DNA from: Crocinitomicaceae bacterium
GTDB taxonomy: Bacteria; Bacteroidota; Bacteroidia; Flavobacteriales_D; Crocinitomicaceae
Direction: 5' to 3'
Assembly (NCBI GenBank): GCA_021740745.1
Contig: JAIOZF010000011.1
Location: 1 to 52,302, forward strand
Length of the DNA stretch: 52,302 nt
Shown: piece after piece, positions 46,022-52,302 of the stretch
Position numbering within the stretch: position 1 is the stretch's first letter
How the letters are laid out: the number at the start of each line of letters is the position of its first letter
The notes under the pieces: generated by a model
What the model saw: the letters and a program-made list of their open reading frames with translations, nothing else
What the model was told of the DNA's origin: nothing
Database searches by the model: none
Made by a program: the position numbers and the translations under genes

Positions 46022-46786
46022 ATGGTTAAAACTTTTCTACCCCTTCTATTTTTACTACTGACTTTTTATTCGGTTGGTCAAACGGCTAAACGAAAAAAAG
46101 AACGGTTCCCCTCCTATTTTGGAATTCAGGTGCGCCCTGTCTTACCAACACGATTCATTGGTGAAGCATCAGCGACCTTTTCGCAAGAGGGATTTTCAAC
46201 CACAATTTCCCAAAAAGTGGGTTATTCGTTCGGAGGAACGGTGCGAGCAGGTATCACCAAATTAATTGCTTTCGAAACAGGTATCAATTTTACACAACGA
46301 AACTTTAACATTGATATGTCTGTCGCTGATTCGAATGTATATGCAACGAACGATCTTTCCTTTATTCAATACGATATACCACTGAATGCATTGATTTATG
46401 TTCAATTAAGTGAAAAGTTTTTCATGAATGCGTCATTGGGTGTTGCCTTAAATTTCAAACCTACCGATGTAGGTGTTTTGACTTTGCCAGGAGGATCTTT
46501 TTCATTCACACATACAGGAAGAGTAAACAGTTTGGCAACAGTTGATTTAAATGCGAATTTTGGTTTTGAATATCGAACTGAGAAAATTGGCTTTTTCTAC
46601 ATTGGAGGTTCGGCAAGAGTGCCTTTTTCTCCTCTGTTTACACTTGTTTCGCAGTACAAGTACCAAGGCTACAAAACAACGATTTATGGCGATGTTGACG
46701 GTTCTTTCTTATCAGTCGATTTCAAGTATTTTTTCCCGAACATCAGCAAAAAAGGAACTCAATTTCAACGGGGACCGATCTTATAA
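46022..46786 (+). CDS. Outer-membrane beta-barrel protein
   Basis: The 254-residue protein has a signal peptide (MVKTFLPLLFLLLTFYSVGQ) and a mature part of alternating strands ending in an aromatic (FKYFFPN), typical of the small OMP_b-brl family. It starts at the ATG at 46022; a GTG at 46013 is an alternative. It lies 1 bp before the cupin gene, so they are cotranscribed. Function is unknown. Confidence 0.8.
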   Translation: MVKTFLPLLFLLLTFYSVGQTAKRKKERFPSYFGIQVRPVLPTRFIGEASATFSQEGFSTTISQKVGYSFGGTVRAGITKLIAFETGINFTQRNFNIDMSVADSNVYATNDLSFIQYDIPLNALIYVQLSEKFFMNASLGVALNFKPTDVGVLTLPGGSFSFTHTGRVNSLATVDLNANFGFEYRTEKIGFFYIGGSARVPFSPLFTLVSQYKYQGYKTTIYGDVDGSFLSVDFKYFFPNISKKGTQFQRGPIL

Positions 46787-46787
46787 A

Positions 46788-47261
46788 ATGAACGCAACTA
46801 TTCAACAAATCATTGATGATCTTCAGTTAGAAGCACATCCAGAAGGAGGATTTTTCATTGAAACTTATCGAAGTACAGAAATAATAGTTAATCAAGATCG
46901 AAATTTGATGACGTCTATTTACTTTTTGTTGACTTCTGAAAACGTTTCTAAATTTCATCAAATCAAAAGCGATGAAATGTGGTATTTTCACAGTGGAAGT
47001 CCACTCGTTGTGCACATGCTAAGCAAAAAAGGTCATGAAGAACTCATCATTGGAAATGATTTTAGCAAGGGACAAAGACCTTATGGGATGGTTCCAAAAG
47101 AAAGCATTTTTGGTTCTTGTGTTCTCGAAGAAAATAGTTACTCGCTCGTTTCGTGCGCTGTAGCACCTGGATTTGATTTCCGTGACTTCAAACTTTTCAC
47201 AAAAGCAGAACTTATGCAGCATTACGAAGCATTTGAGGACATCATCGACAAGTTAACTTAA
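46788..47261 (+). CDS. Cupin (DUF985) domain protein
   Basis: The 157-residue cytoplasmic protein has a DUF985-type cupin. It starts with MNATIQQIIDDLQLEAHPEG, has the metal-binding KFHQIKSDEMWYFHSG (about 55-70) and ends with a SLVSCAVAPGFDFRDF segment. The family includes ureidoglycolate-type or sugar-isomerase-like cupins, but the substrate is unknown. It starts 1 bp after the barrel gene and its end overlaps the convergent M61 peptidase gene by 4 bp. Confidence 0.9.
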   Translation: MNATIQQIIDDLQLEAHPEGGFFIETYRSTEIIVNQDRNLMTSIYFLLTSENVSKFHQIKSDEMWYFHSGSPLVVHMLSKKGHEELIIGNDFSKGQRPYGMVPKESIFGSCVLEENSYSLVSCAVAPGFDFRDFKLFTKAELMQHYEAFEDIIDKLT

Positions 47262-49045
47262 TTATTGTCAGCTCTCAACCAATAGTATAACAAGGCTAAC
47301 TTATCTTTTGCTGTGCTTACTTCGAAACTGTATTGAGGTTTCATATAATTGCTTGTGCTCACTTCAATCGAAAACAAAATCTCGTCGCGCGAAATCAATA
47401 ATTCAGCTTTCTCGCCGATCATCAATCCATTGACAGTGGCTTCTAATGCTTTTTGTTCCGCACGGTAACCATTCACGCCTAGCACTTCATCGTTGACACT
47501 TAATCCAGCATCTTCCGCTGCAGAACCGTTCCGAACACCTTTAACAATAATCTTCCCGCCCTCAGTTCTAAAAGTAGCACCGAATGATGGTTTTGTTGTG
47601 CTCACATCTTTCACATTCAAACCAATCGAACCTAATAAATCATTGTATGGTGGAATTTGCGTACCATTAATGTACTTGTCAAAAAAATCAGTCATGTCTT
47701 CGCCTAGGAAGGTTCCTAGTTCCTTTTTGAATTCATCTTCTGAAAAACCTCGGTTCATCTTTTTATAATACTTCGTATACAAGGTTTGAAGAAAATGGTC
47801 CAAACACTTTTCACCTTTGTATTTACTGATAATTTTTGCATCCAAAATCGCAGCCATTACTTGACCACGTGAGTAATATGTCATGGTTGTATTCGCACTA
47901 TTTTCATTCGGACGATAGGCTTTAATCCACGCATCGAAACTCGCATGAGCGACCGGTTGTACTCGTGAACCCACGCTTCCTTCCACATAATTGATAGAAT
48001 TTTGCAGTTTATTCAAATAATCATCTTTATCATAATAACCCGCGCGAACCAACAACAATTCATCGTAGTAAGAAGTAAAACCTTCCATTACCCACAAAAG
48101 CGAGGTATAGTTTTCCTCATCGTAATTGAAAGGACCTAATTCGATTGGTCGAATGCGTTTTACGTTCCATAAATGGAAATATTCATGTGCCACAAGCGAT
48201 AAAAAACCTAAATATTCTGCTCCTTGGTAAGTCCAACGGTTAACGCTCAAAGTTGTTGAATTGGTATGTTCTAGTCCACCTTGACCATCAACCACATTGT
48301 GTATAATGAAGACATATTCTTTGTTTGGATTTTCACCAAAAACGTTCGTTGCAGCATTCACAATTTTCGCCATATCCGTTTTCAAGGTGGCGATATCATA
48401 ATTTCCTTCACCATACATCGCAACCGTATGTTTGACATTGTTTGCATTAAACTCAAAAGTTGTGTGCATTCCAATTTCAATTGGGCAATCGGCTAATTGG
48501 TCATAATTATCGAACTGAAAAGACCTTGTTCCCGTATTTGCAGTGATTACTTCAGGTAAAGCGGTTGTTATTTTGTTGAATTTAGAAAATGGAATGATGT
48601 CCAACTTCCCTTTTAAACCCAAGTATTTATGGACATACATAAATACCCCTGTACCACTCACGTAGCCATGTGTTAAATCCAAGAAACTCGTTCTTACCGA
48701 AAGTTCAAATGCATAAACTTCATATTTCACGGTTACTTTCTTTGCTTTACCTTTGACAATTGACCAAGTATTTTTTGATTTTTTCGTGACTTTCAATTCA
48801 TTTCCGCCTTCATCAAAAGCTTTAACAAGGTTAACATTCTTTGCAAATTCACGCACCAAATAAGATCCTGGTGCCCAAACTGGCATTTTAATATCCAACT
48901 GTTTATCCTTGAAATTGGACAACAACATTTCCACTTCAAAATAATGATTCTGAGGTTTGGGCATGGAAAGTTTATAGCTAATTTCTTGCGCTTGCAATGT
49001 TAAAACTACACTTAGCGCACTGATAAAAAGAAAAAATCGAATCAT
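47258..49045 (-). CDS. M61 family metallopeptidase with PDZ domain
   Basis: The 595-residue exported protease (signal peptide ending in LTLQAQ) has an M61 glycyl-aminopeptidase-type layout. The beta-sandwich N-terminal domain runs to about 170, with GGLEHTNST (about 256-264), the catalytic zinc site VAHEYFHLWNVKR (HExxH at 287-291) and the third ligand Glu 321 in WVMEGFTSYYDE. A PDZ domain follows at about 500-580 (GLNVKD, VRNGSAAEDAGLSVNDEVL). All zinc residues are present, so it should be active. It is monocistronic, with a -7 box at 49065-49072. Confidence 0.95.
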   Translation of the reverse strand: MIRFFLFISALSVVLTLQAQEISYKLSMPKPQNHYFEVEMLLSNFKDKQLDIKMPVWAPGSYLVREFAKNVNLVKAFDEGGNELKVTKKSKNTWSIVKGKAKKVTVKYEVYAFELSVRTSFLDLTHGYVSGTGVFMYVHKYLGLKGKLDIIPFSKFNKITTALPEVITANTGTRSFQFDNYDQLADCPIEIGMHTTFEFNANNVKHTVAMYGEGNYDIATLKTDMAKIVNAATNVFGENPNKEYVFIIHNVVDGQGGLEHTNSTTLSVNRWTYQGAEYLGFLSLVAHEYFHLWNVKRIRPIELGPFNYDEENYTSLLWVMEGFTSYYDELLLVRAGYYDKDDYLNKLQNSINYVEGSVGSRVQPVAHASFDAWIKAYRPNENSANTTMTYYSRGQVMAAILDAKIISKYKGEKCLDHFLQTLYTKYYKKMNRGFSEDEFKKELGTFLGEDMTDFFDKYINGTQIPPYNDLLGSIGLNVKDVSTTKPSFGATFRTEGGKIIVKGVRNGSAAEDAGLSVNDEVLGVNGYRAEQKALEATVNGLMIGEKAELLISRDEILFSIEVSTSNYMKPQYSFEVSTAKDKLALLYYWLRADNN

Positions 49046-49064
49046 TGTTATATTATTTTAGTTT

Positions 49065-49072
49065 CAAAGATA
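49065..49072 (-). promoter_or_regulatory. -7 promoter box for the M61 peptidase gene
   Basis: On the minus strand this reads TATCTTTG, 19 bp before the ATG at 49045. A possible opposite box, TATCTTTA (49092-49099), lies in front of the coiled-coil lipoprotein gene. Confidence 0.55.
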
Positions 49073-49118
49073 CGATTTGTCTGTTTAGGTTTATCTTTAC
49101 AATAGAAAAGTACAGATT

Positions 49119-49967
49119 ATGACCACAAAATATATCCTAATAGCAGCGTTTGGTTTATTTATCTCTTCATGTTCAAGTCCAGCAGATAAGACAGTTTCCA
49201 CTGCTAGTGATGTCGATTCGCGCATTGAACAGTTGGAAAAGGAAAATGCTCAAAAAGATTCTATGATTAATGAATCATTGGCTTTTTTCAGTGAAATTCA
49301 GAGTAATTTATCGTCAATCGAATTGAAAAAAGATGAGATTCGAATTAAATCGACTGATTCTGAATTCACAGCAGACGATAAGACATGGATTTTAGAACAA
49401 ATAAAACAAATCAATTTCTTACGTCAAGAAAACGCAAAAAAAGTAAAAGCGTTATCAGACCAATTGAAGAAAAGTGATTTAAAAATAAACCAATTGGATG
49501 CAATGGTGCAGGGATTATTACAAAGTATTCAGGAAAAGGAAGAGCAAATCAGCATTCTTGAAAATGATTTGGTGAGTTTAGATAAGGCCTATGCGCGTTT
49601 GTTCGATGCTTACCAAGAAAAAGCAGTACTAGTGGAAGAACTTACGGAGGAAATAAACACGGTTTATTATTCTTATGGAACCGAGGAAGAATTGGTGAAA
49701 AACAAGGTCATCGATCGTAAGAATGGCTTTATCGGCATTGGAAAAAGCATTAAGTTGATGGATAATTTCAATCAGAAATATTTTGCTAAAATTGATTTAA
49801 CGGAAGAAAAAGAACTCTTTATTGAAGGTTCTGAGTTAAAATTCATCACCGATCACCCTTCTAGTTCGTATTCGTTGAGTCCGTCGGGGAAGAATACAAA
49901 AATTAAGATTAGTAATCCACGTGAGTTCTGGAAAGTTTCGAGGTATTTGGTTGTTGTTGTTGATTAG
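49119..49967 (+). CDS. Coiled-coil lipoprotein
   Basis: The 282-residue protein has a lipobox (ISSC, lipidated Cys at about 18). Residues about 35-65 and 90-185 are long heptad-bearing coiled-coil stretches (SRIEQLEKENAQK, ISILENDLVSLDKAYARLF). A small C-terminal domain (about 195-282) has strand-like LMDNFNQKYFAKIDLTEEKEL and ends in VSRYLVVVVD. Some databases label such Bacteroidetes proteins Cbp1-family adhesins, but I do not treat that as established. It is probably periplasmic, anchored to a membrane. It is monocistronic. Confidence 0.8.
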   Translation: MTTKYILIAAFGLFISSCSSPADKTVSTASDVDSRIEQLEKENAQKDSMINESLAFFSEIQSNLSSIELKKDEIRIKSTDSEFTADDKTWILEQIKQINFLRQENAKKVKALSDQLKKSDLKINQLDAMVQGLLQSIQEKEEQISILENDLVSLDKAYARLFDAYQEKAVLVEELTEEINTVYYSYGTEEELVKNKVIDRKNGFIGIGKSIKLMDNFNQKYFAKIDLTEEKELFIEGSELKFITDHPSSSYSLSPSGKNTKIKISNPREFWKVSRYLVVVVD

Positions 49968-49968
49968 G

Positions 49969-50116
49969 CGAGGATGCTGTCCTCGATACATTCAGCTGAA
50001 GCTGAACACTCGGACAGCATTGCGACACACTCAACCGAAGCTGAACACTCGGACAGCATTATATTAAGTCGGAATCAAGGCCGACCGAGTGGCCGACGAA
50101 GGAGGCTGTATCGAGG
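49969..50116. repeat. Intergenic element with internal 24-bp direct repeats and inverted ends
   Basis: Starting with a CGAGGA-TGCTG-TCCTCG hairpin (49969-49985), this stretch has two identical 24-bp repeats at 49998-50021 and 50037-50060 (beginning GAAGCTGAACACTC), and is bounded by CCTCGATACA (49981-49990) and its reverse complement TGTATCGAGG (50107-50116). The central part has GGCCGACCGAGTGGCCGA. It looks like a small mobile or palindromic element and is GC-richer than the surrounding genes. Confidence 0.65.
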
Positions 50117-50127
50117 GAGGCCCACCA

Positions 50128-50769
50128 TTACTCAGTTATAAACGAAAATTCTTTAGTATTGATGACAGATTCAAAGAGATGTGGATAATACTTTTTCATT
50201 TCGCTGTTCATTAATTCGACGGGGACATCGTTGAATGTACCATAAAAATGAAGGTATTCCATGAATTGATGATCTTTTGAAAATTCTTGAAACATGGAAT
50301 CTGTTTTTCCATCCCAATCGAGTGGTGCAACACCTGTAATACTGCAAATTCGCTTATCGAAGGCAGGAGTGCATTTAATCCATTTCCCTTCCAAGAAGAG
50401 TTCTACAAATCCATGAAAAACAATTTCGTTGCGCTTTAAATAGTGCGTTAATTTTTCGACACCGATGTGATTGACAACGATGGCGTATCCCAAACGCGAT
50501 GGAATCCTAAACTTTCTTGCACAGGCTGCCAAAACAGTCGATTTTTCGACACACCACGCTCTTTTTTTGGATAAAACCGCCGAAGCTTGCAGTCCTTTGG
50601 GAGTTAAATTCAAATGATACGGATCATATAAAAAAGCATCGCGTACCAAGAAATAAAGTTGAATTGCAATATCTCTGGGTGATTTAGTTGAATCGATGTT
50701 TTCTGTGAAACGATCAAATGCTGGGTCATTAAAGTCAATAAGTTTTGTATCCTTTAGGAATTCATCCAT
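50128..50769 (-). CDS. Transglutaminase-like domain protein
   Basis: The 213-residue cytoplasmic protein has a papain-like transglutaminase domain: catalytic Cys 73 in RAWCVEKSTVLAACARK, His 119 in VFHGFVEL, and Asp 138 in KCTPAFDKR. The triad is complete. Enzymatic action (peptidase, amidase or crosslinking) is not predictable. The gene is divergent from the four-helix membrane protein gene after 54 bp. Confidence 0.88.
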   Translation of the reverse strand: MDEFLKDTKLIDFNDPAFDRFTENIDSTKSPRDIAIQLYFLVRDAFLYDPYHLNLTPKGLQASAVLSKKRAWCVEKSTVLAACARKFRIPSRLGYAIVVNHIGVEKLTHYLKRNEIVFHGFVELFLEGKWIKCTPAFDKRICSITGVAPLDWDGKTDSMFQEFSKDHQFMEYLHFYGTFNDVPVELMNSEMKKYYPHLFESVINTKEFSFITE

Positions 50770-50823
50770 TATGGGAAAATATTTCGATTATTTTTGTTGT
50801 ACAATTTTAGTCAATTCATTGAA

Positions 50824-51405
50824 ATGAATCAAACTGAAAATCAAGAAACCAAATTTAAAAGTCCAATTCCGATTTTACGGCGATTGCAGGGATTTATTTT
50901 TGGGGAAGATAGGCCCGACAATTTCACGCAATTCACATTTTACTTAAACCTCTTTTTCTGGTTTATTTTCTTGCTTTGGTCGGTCATTTCAGTCCTGACA
51001 CTTTCCTTTCGCCATGTTGTTGAAAAACATAAAAAAATATCAATTGAAGAAATCATTTTTAATCGAGGTAAAGAGTTAGCATTTGAACCGAGCGACTTTT
51101 TGAATCATTTAATGACTACCTATACTCTATCGGTGATTTTATGGTTGGCCGTTTTTGTGGGACTTGTGCTACTTTGGCGAAAGAATAAGTTTTTCATTTA
51201 CTTTTTAGGTGGTGGAGTTATTTTATACGTGAGCATGCTCATATTTTACATGAGTTACACATTTTTCGTGGAGGACACTACCCTATTTGATAAAATTGGA
51301 TTGTTGGCGATGCTTTCTAGTTCGTTGATGTATCATTTTCTCTTGAAAAAAGAGTCACGCGATGGCACTATGAGTTTTTTTGGTGCTGATGAAGACGAAA
51401 AATAA
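50824..51405 (+). CDS. Four-helix membrane protein of unknown function
   Basis: The 193-residue protein has four transmembrane segments at about 37-60, 101-118, 126-146 and 158-174, and a basic N-terminus. I do not recognise the family. The ATG at 50824 was chosen over an upstream TTG. Its last 38 bp overlap the 3' end of aroK on the other strand. Confidence 0.72.
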   Translation: MNQTENQETKFKSPIPILRRLQGFIFGEDRPDNFTQFTFYLNLFFWFIFLLWSVISVLTLSFRHVVEKHKKISIEEIIFNRGKELAFEPSDFLNHLMTTYTLSVILWLAVFVGLVLLWRKNKFFIYFLGGGVILYVSMLIFYMSYTFFVEDTTLFDKIGLLAMLSSSLMYHFLLKKESRDGTMSFFGADEDEK

Positions 51406-51886
51406 TGTTTTCTAACTTTTGTTCCGCTTCGCTTAAGACCAATTCAGCTTTTAAATAAATTTCCTCGCGCTCTGAGAGCATTTTTACAATCAAGGCAGCT
51501 AGTTCGTCATCGTTTAATTTTGAGATGAGGGGACGCTTTGATTTACCTTCTTTTAAGCGCAATAATAGCGTTGAAGGTTTAGTTTGTAAATAAACCGACG
51601 TTCCTTTTTGCGAGAGTAAATCCATTAGATTGTTATGGCATGGCAAACCGCCACCTGTTGCTACCACTGTCATTTCGTTTGCGTCTAGTTTTTCGATTAC
51701 TTTCTTTTCCAAGGAACGAAAATAGCTTTCTCCTTTTGTTTCAAAAAGTTGACTAATGGTATGTCCTTCTTGTTCGGAAATCAATTTATCAGTATCGATA
51801 AAGGGGCAATTGAGCATTTTTGCCAATTTCTTTCCAGTACTGGTTTTACCAGCTCCCATAAATCCAATAAGGAAAATTATCTTCAC
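51368..51886 (-). CDS. aroK: Shikimate kinase AroK
   Basis: AroK phosphorylates shikimate in the aromatic amino acid pathway. The 172-residue protein has Walker A GFMGAGKTSTG (8-18), the shikimate-binding IDTD (about 31-34), the FRSLEKKVIEKL block with Arg, the GGGLP motif (about 78-82) and a C-terminal LID-type KRPLI. The start is a GTG at 51886. A CTTACTTTG box just 4 bp upstream is only a partial promoter match. The 3' end overlaps the membrane protein gene by 38 bp. Confidence 0.95.
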   Translation of the reverse strand: MKIIFLIGFMGAGKTSTGKKLAKMLNCPFIDTDKLISEQEGHTISQLFETKGESYFRSLEKKVIEKLDANEMTVVATGGGLPCHNNLMDLLSQKGTSVYLQTKPSTLLLRLKEGKSKRPLISKLNDDELAALIVKMLSEREEIYLKAELVLSEAEQKLENIIFRLHQHQKNS

Positions 51887-52003
51887 GGGGCAAAGTAAGC
51901 GAAAATGTCTGATTTAAATCAAAAATATAGTATTTTGTATCGCTTAACATCCAATGAGTTAGCGGAACTAAGCGTTTTTTTTTGAAAAAAAACTACAATC
52001 CAC

Positions 52004-52033
52004 TTGTTAAACAAAATAATACACATATCTTTG
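52004..52033 (+). promoter_or_regulatory. Promoter of tRNA-Lys
   Basis: TTG (52004-52006), a 19-bp spacer and TATCTTTG (52026-52033) form a strong Bacteroidetes promoter, 50 bp upstream of the mature tRNA. The same TATCTTTGCACCCG string occurs before ndk. Confidence 0.8.
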
Positions 52034-52083
52034 CACCCGCAATCGCGTTGAATGAAGGATTATCCTAAAATCATGCACTGCAA

Positions 52084-52156
52084 GATTCGGTAGCTCAGCT
52101 GGTAGAGCAATACACTTTTAATGTATGGGTCCTGGGTTCGAATCCCAGCCGGATCA
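52084..52156 (+). tRNA. tRNA-Lys (anticodon TTT)
   Basis: The 73-nt gene folds into a full cloverleaf. The acceptor stem pairs GATTCGG with CCGGATC, including one G-T pair. The D arm has TAGCTCAGCTGGTAGAGC, the anticodon stem ATACA/TGTAT encloses loop CTTTTAA (anticodon TTT), and the T arm is GTTCGAATCC. The discriminator is A and the CCA end is not encoded. It lies alone, with promoter and terminator. Confidence 0.97.
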
Positions 52157-52178
52157 CTTACGGTCCCAGCGGGATCAC
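52143..52178 (+). repeat. Direct duplication of the tRNA-Lys 3' end
   Basis: TCCCAGCCGGATCAC (52143-52157, tRNA 3' end) is repeated as TCCCAGCGGGATCAC (52164-52178) with one mismatch, after a 6-bp gap. This is the pattern of an attachment-site scar or a stray tRNA tail. Confidence 0.6.
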
Positions 52179-52181
52179 AAG

Positions 52182-52209
52182 AAAGCCTCCTTTTTAAGGA
52201 GGCTTTTTT
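52182..52209 (+). terminator. Rho-independent terminator of tRNA-Lys
   Basis: AAAGCCTCCTT (52182-52192), loop TTT and AAGGAGGCTTT run into a T tract. From 52210 to the window end I see no gene. Confidence 0.88.
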
Positions 52210-52302
52210 CATTTAGCCCCAAAACACACGGAATTTAATGCTTGACGACTTGACTTTGACAACAAACAAAATCAATCAAAAACAACCAATTTGTCAACAT
52301 AG

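Noticed and set aside
46551-46787. N-terminal extension of the DUF985 cupin
   Set aside because: It overlaps the barrel protein gene in another frame; the start MNATIQQ at 46788 matches the domain start.

Overview
The window is AT-rich and tightly packed with genes from a member of Bacteroidetes, most likely a flavobacterium-type organism of the Fluviicola/Crocinitomix kind (an inference from gene content; no rRNA is present to confirm it). The support is a protein with a type IX secretion sorting tail, DUF3822 upstream of rsmD and coaD, DUF4159, DUF5723, DUF58 and DUF3298 proteins, many small outer-membrane barrels and lipoproteins, no clear Shine-Dalgarno sequences, and repeated use of the Bacteroidetes -7 promoter box TAnnTTTG in front of genes.

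Layout. 1-6342 (minus strand) is one compact run: prmC, ligA, a DUF6913-like gene, dapA, a lipoprotein, a small secreted protein and nrnA, which leaves the window. 6343-8361 has rlmF between an inverted-repeat-bounded intergenic element and a broken gene. 8362-11447 is a three-gene unit: a secreted SUMF-domain protein, an ECF sigma factor that overlaps it, and a one-pass membrane protein that looks like an anti-sigma partner. 11444-18404 holds a DUF3298 lipoprotein, lgt, trhO, a lipoprotein, a CoA-type Nudix hydrolase, a DUF5723 barrel and a ZIP metal transporter. 18652-23877 carries ndk, pepT, holA, rsmE, a DUF4159 protein and a TonB-C-terminal protein. 23874-28741 has a GNAT acetyltransferase, a barrel protein, a membrane-anchored MutS-like ATPase divergent from an EamA permease, and a DUF58 protein. 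28906-35329 (minus) is ffh, then a 1.05-kb tandem array of palindromic repeats, then nhaC and an RND-type exporter. 35461-40475 has a T9SS cargo protein, a large unknown secreted protein and a RecD-like helicase. 40607-44763 is an operon of a membrane protein, DUF3822, rsmD, coaD and a thioredoxin-fold protein. 44985-51886 has a nitroreductase, small membrane or barrel proteins, a DUF985 cupin, an M61 peptidase, a coiled-coil lipoprotein, a transglutaminase-like protein and aroK. A tRNA-Lys(TTT) with promoter and terminator closes the window.

Most genes are housekeeping: translation and rRNA/tRNA modification (prmC, rlmF, trhO, rsmE, rsmD, tRNA-Lys), replication and repair (ligA, holA, the MutS-like and RecD-like proteins), envelope biogenesis (lgt, ffh, T9SS cargo) and lysine, aromatic and CoA synthesis (dapA, aroK, coaD). 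The unusual content lies between genes. The strongest signal is the ten-copy, roughly 109-bp-period palindromic array at 30465-31514. Around it is a set of short dispersed intergenic modules that recur across the window. The SUMF/sigma/anti-sigma-like unit is the most unusual protein-coding module.
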